From CBDCYS01 sp965226245 (GTDB lineage Bacteria > Acidobacteriota > Terriglobia > Bryobacterales > UBA6623), in assembly GCA_965226245.1 (NCBI GenBank), contig CBDDCL010000015.1:1922001-1986000 (forward strand): 64,000 nt of DNA, written 5' to 3'. Every line of letters begins with the position of its first letter. Within the stretch, counting starts at the first letter, position 1. Made by a program: the position numbers and the translations under genes. Positions 41,336 through 49,935 of the stretch are shown here, piece by piece. The notes under the pieces are model-generated. The model searched no databases, was not told the DNA's origin, and saw only the letters and a list, made by a program, of their open reading frames with translations.

Positions 41336-41869
41336 CTACCTTGCCGTAATTTCGGGCTTCGCTATCTTTGGGCCAATTAAGGCGCCCAGCCCATAGCCCA
41401 GCGTTGAGCCTATCCCTAAGGCCAGCCAAGCAACCAGCACTAACGAGCCTATTCCAAATTCTAGCGCACCGCTTTTTCCCCAGCCCGTCCCGGGAACCAG
41501 CCCATAGCTCAGCCCATAGCCTATCCCATAGGCTATCCCAAAGCCCAGCACAGTATGGTCAGTCAGCCGAAAGACCAGCCCTAAGATTAGCCCAAAAACC
41601 AGTCCAATAACTATCGCAAAGAACCACCAACTAAATATTTCAAAGGACCCAAAGCCCAGCCCGAAGACCAGCGAAGCAGCCGACCCTAAGATTAGCCCAG
41701 TAACTATCCCAGAACCCAAGATTAGCCCAGTAACCCTCCCATAACCCAAGATTAGATTTCTTTTCCTTTCCTCTGCTTTAGGCGCGTGTTTCCTTGTGGT
41801 GAAGTCATACCCACAGTCACAGCGTTCGGCTTTCTCGGGGTTGATGAGTCTACAGTTCGGGCATTCCAT
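41336..41869 (-). CDS. Zinc-ribbon membrane protein with Gly-rich repeats
   Basis: A 177-residue protein. The N-terminus is a small zinc ribbon (MECPNCRLINPEKAERCDCG, four Cys). After a basic linker come five or six hydrophobic Gly-rich segments such as VTGLILGSGIVTGLILGSAA and GFGIAYGIGYGLSYGLVPG. The DNA shows repeated units (CCCAAGATTAGCCCAGTAAC). Proteins with a cytoplasmic zinc ribbon followed by Gly-zipper membrane segments are widespread but uncharacterised. The repeats may reflect slippage. No ribosome site or partner gene gives a clue to function. Confidence 0.6.
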   Translation of the reverse strand: MECPNCRLINPEKAERCDCGYDFTTRKHAPKAEERKRNLILGYGRVTGLILGSGIVTGLILGSAASLVFGLGFGSFEIFSWWFFAIVIGLVFGLILGLVFRLTDHTVLGFGIAYGIGYGLSYGLVPGTGWGKSGALEFGIGSLVLVAWLALGIGSTLGYGLGALIGPKIAKPEITAR

Positions 41870-42174
41870 GGTTCATGCTCCTACTGGCGCAGCCTGTAAG
41901 CGCTGGCCAGCATCCCGACCCAAGCAAAGCATATCGCAAAGCCAACAGCCCGCGCAGGAGAATTTTTCCAGACCTGCTCGAACCTGCCCAAGCCCCACAG
42001 TCAAGCACCGGCGGAATTTTCCGGGATCTGCTCGGACCTGTTCACTCCGTCAGAGATGGGATGAGAAGGCTGGTCGCTGAAAGCCGGGAAGCGCTAAGCT
42101 GCCGGCAGCAGCACACTCTTCGAGAAAGAACGTGCTGCGGAACTTTGATTCTCAAACAAAGGAGGCGACCAGCC

Positions 42175-42547
42175 ATGAAAAAGAATAGCAAACCGCAGCA
42201 GACCAAACCCCAGCCGAGAGCCGGTAAACCCGCAAACGCCATTCGAGCAGCAGTTGGAGAGCGAGCGAAAGCGCCTGCGTCAGGCCGGCGAAATCGGCGC
42301 CGTGGCCGGAGTCGACATCGGAGACAAACGCAGTTATGTGCGGTTCGTCGGCCTCGACGGCGAGCTGCTCGAAGAAGTCAAGGTCTCCACCCGCCCCGCC
42401 GCCATCGAGAAATATTTCCGCTCCTGGCCGCGGCTGCGAGTGGTGCTCGAGAGCGGCGGGCAGACGAACTGGATACGCCGCCTGATCGCCGAGTTGGGTC
42501 ACGAAGTGCTGCTGGCCAACGCCCGGCAGTTGCGGCTGAGCAGCCAG
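42175..42547 (+). pseudogene. Truncated, frameshifted IS110-family transposase
   Basis: An AAAGGAGG site precedes the ATG at 42175 and a basic N-terminus (KKNSKPQQTKPQPRAGKPAN). The frame must then shift by one base near 42240 to continue as EIGAVAGVDIGDKRSYVRFV, LESGGQTNWIRRLIAELGHE and VLLANARQLRLSSQ, the RuvC-like DEDD N-terminal domain of IS110 recombinases. Homology stops at 42547, exactly where an R4 repeat begins. The rest of the catalytic domain and the C-terminal serine domain are missing, so it is dead. The upstream 41890-42170 may be its left non-coding end. Confidence 0.75.
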
Positions 42548-42587
42548 TTCGTGGAAGCGGCCGGGCGCCGTCCGCGAACAACCAACG
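42548..42587 (-). repeat. Interspersed repeat R4, internally deleted copy
   Basis: Minus strand CGTTGG joined to TTGTTCGCGGACGGCGCCCG and CCGCTTCCACGAA, i.e. the two ends of the 85-base unit at 41132-41216 with the middle missing. It abuts the truncated IS110 gene. Confidence 0.6.
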
Positions 42588-42658
42588 GAACGCCTTGCAT
42601 CCGTCCCTTTGTATCATGAGTAAGCTTTCAAATCACTCGAAAGGGGGCATGATTATCC

Positions 42659-43108
42659 ATGAAGAAGCGAAATCGAAGAAGGTTCCTTGGCGCGGCCGCG
42701 GCGGTAGCGGCGGGATCGGCGGTCCCGGCCCAAGCACAAGGAGCCTCCAAGAAAAAAGTGCATTGGCGCGATGGCAAGAAGCCGGACAACCCGCTGTTCA
42801 GCCCGGCGGTTTCCTATGGGGACCTGCTGTTCATTGCGGGCAAGGGAGCGCATTTCGAAGGGGACATCAGCGCCCACACGAAACATGTGCTGGATACGAT
42901 CGAAAGTGAACTGGAGCGTTGCGGGTCCTCGATGGACAAGGTGCTCAAGTGTAATGTCTATTTGCACGATCTTGCGGACTACCAGGCGATGAATGACGTT
43001 TTTCAGGGGAGGTTCGACGACGAGCCGCCGGTTCGGACAACGATTGCGGCCTACGGCGGGATTCCCGGCAACTCGCTGGTCGAGATTGATGTGATCGCGT
43101 ATATTTGA
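42659..43108 (+). CDS. Tat-exported RidA-family protein
   Basis: A 149-residue protein with a twin-arginine signal (KRNRRRFLGAAAAVAAGSAV) followed by a complete RidA/YjgF domain: LFSPAVSYGDLLFIAGKGAH, TKHVLDTIESELERCGSSMD, VLKCNVYLHDL and the C-terminal RTTIAAYGGIPGNSLVEIDV. Cytoplasmic RidA hydrolyses reactive imines and enamines. Here the conserved Arg of the RidA active site (in the VRTT block) is present. Exported relatives are known mainly in Acidobacteria and Planctomycetes and their role is not established. Confidence 0.84.
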   Translation: MKKRNRRRFLGAAAAVAAGSAVPAQAQGASKKKVHWRDGKKPDNPLFSPAVSYGDLLFIAGKGAHFEGDISAHTKHVLDTIESELERCGSSMDKVLKCNVYLHDLADYQAMNDVFQGRFDDEPPVRTTIAAYGGIPGNSLVEIDVIAYI

Positions 43109-43210
43109 TCACGGGCTGGTGCTATCGTGGATGAGCGGGGGTGGCATGGAAGGGCGCGTCACCCGAAGGGATGAGTTGGCGCCCACTTGTGGGGACCCCT
43201 CCCTGGCGCG

Positions 43211-43241
43211 GACCCCTCACTTGCGTTCGGGGCTCTGATTC
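43211..43241 (-). repeat. Interspersed repeat R1 copy
   Basis: Minus strand AATCAGAGCCCCGAACGCAA followed by GTGAGGGGTC. It overlaps the region just before the M42 gene start, which argues that translation begins after it. Confidence 0.6.
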
Positions 43242-43251
43242 GGATTGGATA

Positions 43252-45438
43252 GTGTTCAGGCTTTGGCCCAGACCCGCGCCCGCTTGTTTATGGATCATCC
43301 CCTTGTGCGTGCTGGGGGTGGTCACTTATTGTCCGCCCGGTTTGGCGTCTGACCTGCTGGCTCTGGCTGAGATCCATGGGGCTTCCGGATATGAAGGGGA
43401 AGTCGTTGAATACGTTCAGTCGCAACTTGGCCGGGGCGGGGAAGTCGACAACACCGGTTCTCTGACGGTGAGCTTCGGAAAGGGCTTGCCGCACACTCTC
43501 CTCATTGCCGGACTGGATGAGCCCGGATTCGTCGTTTCCGGGATCAACGACCAAGGCTATTTGCGGCTTGAAAGACTGGCGGATCCATCGCCTCACTACG
43601 ATTTCGACACATTTTTCCTGGGGCAGCCGGTCCGCATTACCAAAAGAACCGGCCAGCCGGTCTGGGGTGTAGTGGCCGCGCCGTCGGTGCATTTTGATTC
43701 CGGCCGATCATATTCTTCCCGCTCGAGCCTTGACGATCTTTTCGTGGATATCGGCGCCCGCTCAAAAGCCGAGGTCTTGGCCGCGGGGGTGGATGTGCTG
43801 GACTCCCTCACCTTGGAAAGAACGCCGTTCCGGCTCGCGGACGGTCACCGGGTAACGGCTCCGTGGATTTCAAGCCGTGCCGGGGCCGTTGTTCTGATCG
43901 CGCTGGGCCGCGGAATGGCGGAGTCCCCGCCCGAGGGGGCCGTGACACTGGCCTTCGTGACACAGCAGTTCTTCCACAATCGGGGCTTGCTGCGAGTTCT
44001 CGAGAATACCGCAGCGGACCGCGTGATTTACATCAAACCGGCGGGCGGAATTCGCCCCAGCATCGCGGCGGTGCTTGGGAAATCTTCAGACGTTCAAGAC
44101 GCGCTGCTCGAGGCAGCTCGATCCGTGGATGTGAGCCTGGAACGCTCGACAGGAGAAAGATTGGAGTGGGGACCGTTTGGCGCGCAAGATCCCTGGCCGA
44201 AGCCGGAACAAAGTGTGGTCCTTACGGTCGGCGTCGAGAATTCCGGCACCCCTGTCGAGGTTGTCGACACGAGGCGCTTGGATCAAATCGCTGGTCTGCT
44301 TGCCAACTTCTGCGGCGTGAAGCACTGGGCGTTGCCTCAATCGGCGTTGCCTGATTCCTCTGGGGCTGCTGCGGATGGCACGAAAGACATTTTTGGAAAA
44401 GATCATTCGCCTCAGCCTGGCTCCTCCATTTCCCCCCTCGTCAACTTGATCCGGCTGCTAACGCACACAGTCGGGGTGAGTGGTTTCGAAGACCCGGTGC
44501 GCGACCGCATCCGTGAGGGGCTGCCCGCTTGGGCCCGTGAACGCTCCACCGTGGATGAAAACGGAAACTTGATCGTCCGCCTGGGCCGTGAAAGCCCGCC
44601 GAAAACGATTTTTATCGCCCACATGGACGAAATCGGTTTCACGGTCTCTCGAATCCATTCCGACGGTGAAATCTCCCTCGACACGGTTGGAGGCGGCTCG
44701 GCCAGCCTCTTTGCCTGGCACCCGGTTGTATTGCACGGCCTGAACGGCCCGCTCAGGGCCATCATGACGCGGCACGGAACCGTGAATATGGGCGCGGAAT
44801 CCGCTGACCAAGCAGCCGCAATGGGAATCGGAAAGGGCACGGCGGTGACCGTCCCCAAGAAGTTTCGCCGTCTGCTGGGGCATCGCGCCACAGTCCGTTC
44901 TTTGGATGACCGCATCGGATGCGCGGTATTGATTTCAGTGCTCCAATCCCTGAATTCCGCCGACCAGGCGATTCGAGCGGGCCGTCCCACCTGGATCGTA
45001 TTCTCCGTCCAGGAGGAGGCCGGCCTGGTGGGCGCCCAAGCTGTTGCCGCTGCTACCGCGGCCAAGCGCGTATTCGCCATCGATAGCTTCGTCACATCCG
45101 ACAGCCCGCTGGAGAACAAACGGATTGCGAATGCGGCTCTCGGTAATGGTTTTGTGGTGCGCGCCAAAGACAACAGTGGCATCACCCCCCGGGAAGCGGT
45201 CGGGCAAGTTTTGACTCTCGCGAAGAAGCTCAACATCCAGGCGCAGCATGGCGTGACAGCCGGCGGTAATGACGGTTCTCAGTTTGTTCGCCGCGGAGCG
45301 GTCAACATCCCCCTGAGCTGGCCTCTGCGTTATGCTCATTCCGCCGCTGAAGTTGCCGATCTCAAGGATGTAGAGGCCCTGCGTCAGATAGTTAGGGCGC
45401 TGGTCGAGGCCGGGCTTTCTGAGGAATCTCCCTATTGA
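43252..45438 (+). CDS. Tandem M42-type metallopeptidase, exported
   Basis: A 728-residue protein from GTG 43252, giving a signal peptide (PAPACLWIIPLCVLGVVTYC, cleaved after GLAS). Two M42-like domains follow. The C-terminal domain has all the expected residues: His 457 in AHMDEIGF, Asp in SLDDRIG, Glu-Glu in VQEEAGLVG, Asp in FAIDSF and His in RYAHSAAEV. The N-terminal domain keeps the fold (ALAEIHGASGYEGEVVEYVQ) but has LIAGLDEPG in place of the His motif and VTQQFFHNRG in place of the Glu pair, so it is probably inactive. M42 enzymes are dinuclear metal aminopeptidases, usually 350 residues and cytoplasmic. Confidence 0.82.
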   Translation: MFRLWPRPAPACLWIIPLCVLGVVTYCPPGLASDLLALAEIHGASGYEGEVVEYVQSQLGRGGEVDNTGSLTVSFGKGLPHTLLIAGLDEPGFVVSGINDQGYLRLERLADPSPHYDFDTFFLGQPVRITKRTGQPVWGVVAAPSVHFDSGRSYSSRSSLDDLFVDIGARSKAEVLAAGVDVLDSLTLERTPFRLADGHRVTAPWISSRAGAVVLIALGRGMAESPPEGAVTLAFVTQQFFHNRGLLRVLENTAADRVIYIKPAGGIRPSIAAVLGKSSDVQDALLEAARSVDVSLERSTGERLEWGPFGAQDPWPKPEQSVVLTVGVENSGTPVEVVDTRRLDQIAGLLANFCGVKHWALPQSALPDSSGAAADGTKDIFGKDHSPQPGSSISPLVNLIRLLTHTVGVSGFEDPVRDRIREGLPAWARERSTVDENGNLIVRLGRESPPKTIFIAHMDEIGFTVSRIHSDGEISLDTVGGGSASLFAWHPVVLHGLNGPLRAIMTRHGTVNMGAESADQAAAMGIGKGTAVTVPKKFRRLLGHRATVRSLDDRIGCAVLISVLQSLNSADQAIRAGRPTWIVFSVQEEAGLVGAQAVAAATAAKRVFAIDSFVTSDSPLENKRIANAALGNGFVVRAKDNSGITPREAVGQVLTLAKKLNIQAQHGVTAGGNDGSQFVRRGAVNIPLSWPLRYAHSAAEVADLKDVEALRQIVRALVEAGLSEESPY

Positions 45439-45442
45439 CGCT

Positions 45443-47011
45443 ATGCTGAATACGATGTATCTGAAGGTCATGGGGTTTGTGCGCTTACTATTCGTGTGCT
45501 CACTACGCTTACAAATGGTGCTCACTGCCGCACTGGCTACACTGGGCGCCGCCGACCTCGATGTTCGGGTGGTGGATGAGGAGGGCAAACTCGTTTGGGC
45601 GCGTTTGGAGATCCGCGGGCCGGACGGCAAAACTTACCAGCCTGCTTTCGCGCTTCGAGACCGCACATCACGGGCACGGCCCGAGGGGCGCCGCTGGTAT
45701 CTCGGCAGTTTCGTCGCCAAGGAACCAACCCTAATCGAAGCGCCCGCCGGAGATTACACCATCGTTGTGGAGCGTGGTCCCGAATACGAGCGCTTCGAGG
45801 AGACGATCACGCTGACCGACGAGCAGCCCGTCGATCTGACCGTGAACCTCAATCACTGGATCGACATGAACGCCCTGGGCTGGTACTCGGCTGATTTTCA
45901 TGTTCATCGTCCCGTGGAAGACGTCAAGAAGCTGGCCCTGGCCGAGGATCTCAACCTCAGCGTCGTTTTCACGATGTGGAACAAGCGTGATCTCTGGGAA
46001 GGACAGCCTTTTCCGGTGAACCCCGTGGTCGAAGTGACCCCCAGGCACCTGCTCACGATTCTCAACGCCGAAGACGAGAGGGGCGGGGGCGCCTGGATGA
46101 TGCACGGGCTGCGGGAAAAGCTCAACCTGGCCGTGGACGGGCGATGGTTCCCGCCCGGCCTGGATTTCCTGTACTACGCCAAGCGGCAACGCTATTATCG
46201 TCTCGGCTTTCCTTGGATTGACGTTGAAAAACCCTTTTGGTGGGAGGTCCCGGTGGTGATGGCACTTTCTCCGCCGGACTCATTCGGCGTGCTGCACAAC
46301 CACTTCAACCAATATGGAATCCACGATAGCGAGGCTTGGGGCAAGCCCAGGGACCAAGAGAGGTTTCCCGGCGCCCAGGGATTTGTGGACAGCTCGCTGA
46401 GCCTCTACTATCGTTATCTGAACCTGGGCATGGACATCCCGGCCTCGGCCGGTTCGGCCACCGGCGTACTTCCGAATCCCCTCGGATACAACCGAGTCTA
46501 CGTGAGACCGAGGGAGGCTTTTTCCGCAAAGTCTTTCTACGACGGCCTCCGCTATGGATCGAGTTTCGTTACCAACGGCCCCATGCTGTTTTTCGATGCG
46601 ATCGAAGCACCCCGCGAAGTTCAGATGACTCTCCAAGTTCAAAGCCGCGAGCCGATTGAGCGCGTTGAAATTGTGGCGAACGGCAGGGTTATCAAGCAGT
46701 TCGAGGTTGCGCCCAACCAGATATCGTATTCAACGAAGCTCGTCATGGATAGCGGGGTTCATAGCTGGGTGGCGGCCCGTTGCTTTGTCAAATCCGATGA
46801 CACGATTCGCTTGGCGCATTCCCGCCCCGTATTTCTCGTGGATGGTTTTTGGGACGCTCGTGAGGACGCCGAGTACTTCGCTGCCTGGATGGACGAGTTG
46901 ATTGCTCAAACACGGGAAGACAAAGACCGATTTAACAGCGAGGACGAGCGCCGGGCCATGCTGGGGATTTACAACGACGCCCGCCAGTTCTATCTGCGAA
47001 AAGCGCGCTGA
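45443..47011 (+). CDS. CehA/McbA-type metallohydrolase, exported
   Basis: A 522-residue protein. A signal-like N-terminus is followed by a beta-sandwich (LDVRVVDEEGKLVWARLEI) resembling a carboxypeptidase-regulatory domain. Next comes a PHP-type metal-binding domain starting GWYSADFHVHRPVED, with later ligands probably in LHNHFNQYGIHD. The C-terminal part (RVYVRPREAFSAKSFYDGLR, GSSFVTNGPM) matches CehA/McbA-family proteins. Characterised members hydrolyse carbaryl, but most are of unknown substrate. It starts four bases after the M42 stop, so the two are co-transcribed and may act on one exported substrate pathway. Confidence 0.78.
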   Translation: MLNTMYLKVMGFVRLLFVCSLRLQMVLTAALATLGAADLDVRVVDEEGKLVWARLEIRGPDGKTYQPAFALRDRTSRARPEGRRWYLGSFVAKEPTLIEAPAGDYTIVVERGPEYERFEETITLTDEQPVDLTVNLNHWIDMNALGWYSADFHVHRPVEDVKKLALAEDLNLSVVFTMWNKRDLWEGQPFPVNPVVEVTPRHLLTILNAEDERGGGAWMMHGLREKLNLAVDGRWFPPGLDFLYYAKRQRYYRLGFPWIDVEKPFWWEVPVVMALSPPDSFGVLHNHFNQYGIHDSEAWGKPRDQERFPGAQGFVDSSLSLYYRYLNLGMDIPASAGSATGVLPNPLGYNRVYVRPREAFSAKSFYDGLRYGSSFVTNGPMLFFDAIEAPREVQMTLQVQSREPIERVEIVANGRVIKQFEVAPNQISYSTKLVMDSGVHSWVAARCFVKSDDTIRLAHSRPVFLVDGFWDAREDAEYFAAWMDELIAQTREDKDRFNSEDERRAMLGIYNDARQFYLRKAR

Positions 47012-47059
47012 CGGCTCTGTCTGACGGCGACGCCCGGACGTGAAATCCTTGCAAAACGT

Positions 47060-47173
47060 GGCAGAAATTTCGGGAGCCAGATTCAGAGCCGCGACCGTGA
47101 GGGAGCGGTTGCTGCTTCGACGCGCGGCATCCGACGGCGGCCACGCTCCCGTTTTCGTTTCGGCTGGTCCAAG
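47060..47173 (+). repeat. Long R1/R2-type interspersed repeat
   Basis: TTTCGGGAGCCAGATTCAGA then GCCGCGACCGTGAGGGAGCG, CGCGGCATCCGACGGCGGCC and GTTTCGGCTGGTCC. It parallels 24619-24720 and partly 35609-35652 and 52497-52606. Confidence 0.65.
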
Positions 47174-47193
47174 TTAGGAGAATGACGAGAGCC

Positions 47194-47631
47194 ATGTGGA
47201 GTTTCACCTACCCGGCTGAACTGCACTCCGTGGGCGGCGGCCAACTCACTGTCCGTTTCACCGGCCTGCCGGAAGCAATTACGAGTGGAGAGGACCGCCA
47301 GGACGCCTTGCGGTAGGCAGCCGATTGTCTGGAAGAGGCCATTGCGGGGCGCATCGCCGACGGCTTGGATATCCCGCCGCCGTCGAAAGCCAAGCGAAGC
47401 CATGCGCAAATCACCTTATCCGGATCGATGGCCGCCAAAGCATCGCTGTATCTAGCGATGCGGCAAGCCGGTATCACAAGGACCCAATTGGCGAAGCGGC
47501 TCGGGGTGGATGAAAAAGAAGTGCGGCGCATGCTGAACCCGCGCCACCCCACGAAGCTCCCGAGAATCGAGCAAGCGCTAGCGGCGCTCGGGAAGCGCCT
47601 GGTCGTCTCGCTGGAATCCGAGGCGGCCTGA
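47194..47631 (+). pseudogene. HicB-type antitoxin gene with an in-frame amber codon
   Basis: From ATG 47194 (GGAG nearby) the frame encodes a HicB fold: FTYPAELHSVGGGQLTVRFT, GLPEAITSGEDRQDALR, then TAG at 47314-47316. It continues in the same frame with AADCLEEAIAGRIADGLDIP and an HTH domain, LYLAMRQAGITRTQLAKRLG and VDEKEVRRMLNP. All other residues fit the family, so a single G-to-T type change at a Glu codon would explain the stop. No HicA gene lies next to it. A shorter product from ATG 47365 could contain only the HTH part. Confidence 0.78.
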
Positions 47632-47660
47632 GAACGCCCCCTGAGAAAACCCGCTAAATA

Positions 47661-47858
47661 GATTCAGAGCCCAGCACGCAAGTGACGGGTCAAACGAAGG
47701 GATCAAGCGTCTTGCACCGAGCGCCATAAACCCCCAATCCGAGACAATCTGACGCGTCCACGATGCTTGCGCAACTCCGGTTGAGAACTCGCAGGCCGCG
47801 GCGTGAATTGCCGCGGACCGGGCGGCGGACCCCTTACTTGCGTGCGGGGCTCTGAATC
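47661..47858. repeat. R1 pair in inverted orientation
   Basis: GATTCAGAGCCCAGCACGCA plus AGTGACGGGTC (47661-47691) and its complement (47828-47858) face each other with 136 bases between. As a unit this looks like a 198-base element with ~31-base terminal inverted repeats and no gene. A GAGCCGCGACCGTGAGGGAG fragment (R2) follows at 48042. I see no gene in 47632-48238. Confidence 0.6.
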
Positions 47859-48238
47859 ACCACCCGCGACAGAAACAAACTCACGAAGCGGATCGTGGAG
47901 GTACGCTCCATGATGATTCCGCGAGGCATATGAATTTTGCGGTCTCGGTTCATCCCCCGGCCGGCAAGGGGAGTCTATTATCGCAACTTCGCGATAAACC
48001 GCTTGCTCACGCGCACGGCTCCAAAACGGCCGGCGCCCCGCTGGAGCCGCGACCGTGAGGGAGCGGTTATCGTGACGGTTCCGTCGGCGCCCGCCCAGGT
48101 GGTATGTTAATGCAAACCGGCCGGAAGATCCCAACCGGTATTTGGATAGTGGCTCGTGGTATTAAGTCTGTGTTAACGTGGGAATCCAGGCTAGCACTTC
48201 CGCCGACCCACCTCAGATGCCTAGTAAGGAGTAAAGTC

Positions 48239-49276
48239 ATGATCAATCGAAGCGCACTCGTAATCGTCCTCGCCGCCGCTGTGCTGGCGCCCGCCGGTCT
48301 CGCCGAGGATGGTCCAAAGACGTCCTGGGGTGATCCCGACTTGCGAGGCACCTGGGACTTCCGCTCCATCACGCCGTTCCAGCGGCCGCCGGAATTCAAG
48401 GACAAGGAGTTCCTCACGCCGGAAGAGGTGGCCGAGTTCGAGGAGAAGCGCCGCAAGGCCAACACCCAGAGAGATCTAGAGGAGCGCGGCCCCTTGGTCC
48501 TGGGCCAGTCCGACCTCGACGTCGGCTACAACTGGATCTTCGTGGATAACGGCAAGAAGATGAATAGCACGAGGAGGTCGTCGCTCATCGTCGATCCCCC
48601 GGACGGCCGCCTCCCCGCTTTGACCGAGGACGCCGAGCGCCGGAGGGACGAACGCACTGCCCGCTCGCGCCAAGTGCCCGCGGGACCGGAGGAGCGCAAT
48701 CCGCGCGAGCGCTGCATCATAGGATTCAACGCCGGACCCCCGATGAATCCCAGCGCCTACAACAATATGGCGGAGATCTTTCAGACGAAAGACCATGTCG
48801 CGATCCTGGTCGAGATGATCAACGACCACCGCATCATCCCTCTTGACGGCCGTGACCATGTGCCGCAAGACATCCGCCTCTGGAAGGGGGATTCACGCGG
48901 TCACTGGGACGGGAATACGCTGGTCGTGCGGACCAAAAACTACACCGATCAGACGAACTTCCGGGGCTCCGGCAAGAACATGATCCTCGAGGAGCGTTTC
49001 ACCCGAAAAGAAGTCGGCAAGCTGATTTACGAGTACACAGTGAATGATCCGGAGTCGTTCGAGAAACCGTGGTCGGTGGAAGTGGAGATGACCTTGACCG
49101 AGGACCCGCTGCTGGAGTTCGGCTGTCACGAGGGAAACCGCTCTATGATGCTCACGCTCCGCGGCGCCCGGGTTCGGGAGCAGACCGGCACGGCGTCGGA
49201 CGACTGGCTCTCCAGCGGGCAAAAGCGGCGGCTAAAAGAACGGCAGGAGAAGGAGCAGGCGCGGAAAGAGCAGTGA
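48239..49276 (+). CDS. Exported protein of an uncharacterised acidobacterial family
   Basis: A 345-residue protein with a signal peptide (ALVIVLAAAVLAPAGLAEDG). The mature part includes SWGDPDLRGTWDFRSITPFQ, ERCIIGFNAGPPMNPSAYNN, LWKGDSRGHWDGNTLVVRTK and EKPWSVEVEMTL. I recognise it as a type that is frequently multicopy in Acidobacteria (WDGNTLVVRTxNY signature), with no known function. An AAGGAG site eight bases before ATG 48239 fixes the start. The C-terminus is very basic and charged (QKRRLKERQEKEQARKEQ). Confidence 0.78.
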   Translation: MINRSALVIVLAAAVLAPAGLAEDGPKTSWGDPDLRGTWDFRSITPFQRPPEFKDKEFLTPEEVAEFEEKRRKANTQRDLEERGPLVLGQSDLDVGYNWIFVDNGKKMNSTRRSSLIVDPPDGRLPALTEDAERRRDERTARSRQVPAGPEERNPRERCIIGFNAGPPMNPSAYNNMAEIFQTKDHVAILVEMINDHRIIPLDGRDHVPQDIRLWKGDSRGHWDGNTLVVRTKNYTDQTNFRGSGKNMILEERFTRKEVGKLIYEYTVNDPESFEKPWSVEVEMTLTEDPLLEFGCHEGNRSMMLTLRGARVREQTGTASDDWLSSGQKRRLKERQEKEQARKEQ

Positions 49277-49305
49277 AGCTCAGCGACGTTTCGGCTCCCT
49301 CTAAG

Positions 49306-49538
49306 CCCAATACTGTTGACTTAGGATCTTTCAGCCGCGAAGCGCCGCCGGATCGTAGCCCATGGGTGGAGCGAAGCGGAACCCTGGGTCAGAAAACCCC
49401 ACAGCGCCAAGCCCCACAAGCGCAAGGGGCGGAGGAAAGCCAACGCATGGATGCTGATGACGGCTCCGCTTTGCACCGAAGAAATAGGGGGCTTGGACGC
49501 CGGGAACGGCGCCACGCGCGCTTAAGTCAACAGTATTG
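49306..49538. mobile_element. MITE-like repeat R3, copy 3
   Basis: A 233-base copy with the cleanest ends: CAATACTGTTGACTTA on the left and TAAGTCAACAGTATTG on the right, a perfect 16-base inverted repeat. The core CATGGGTGGAGCGAAGCGGA ACCCTGGG hairpin at ~49360 is shared with 10990-11030 and, inverted, with 4720-4750. It lies 29 bases after the preceding gene. Confidence 0.75.
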
Positions 49539-49786
49539 CACCTAAGCCATGGAAAACAAGCAACTGACAAAATGGCACGCTTCCTGACGTAACGCGCGGC
49601 TCTGCCGTCCCGCGCCAGACCTATTGACACTACTGTTCGCCGCGCCGGAAGTGCGGCGGCTAGCTAAGCTAGCAGCCTGTCTGCAGAAGTCTGCTCGGGC
49701 GAAAAAGGGGGACTGCCATCCGATTTTCGCTCGCCGAACCGCCTTATTTTCAACACCAGTGGAATGCGAAATCTGTGGCTGCACCC

Positions 49787-49935
49787 TTTTTTCGAGTCAC
49801 CCGAATATCCGCCGTGTCCACGAAATCGATGAGGTCGAAGGCCGGACCTTTAGCGATGGAGTTTGTCGAAGGTGAAAGCCTCGATAGCCGGATCGAGCAA
49901 GGACCGCTGAAGATCGCCGAAGCTCACCGCTTCGG
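49787..49935 (+). pseudogene. Fragment of a serine/threonine protein kinase gene
   Basis: In one frame HPNIRRVHEIDEVEGRTF and, after a frameshift near 49852, AMEFVEGESLDSRIEQGPLK plus IAEA. Together these form the hinge region of a Hanks-type kinase of the bacterial Pkn group (HPNI...IAMEFVEGESL). The catalytic loop and the rest are missing. The surrounding 49540-50132 contains no other recognisable gene. Confidence 0.65.

Noticed and set aside
41875..42909. A 344-codon plus-strand frame across the IS110 relic and into the RidA gene
   Set aside because: It is a chance frame: it contains only the first ~20 codons of the IS110 gene in phase and otherwise runs out of frame through known genes.
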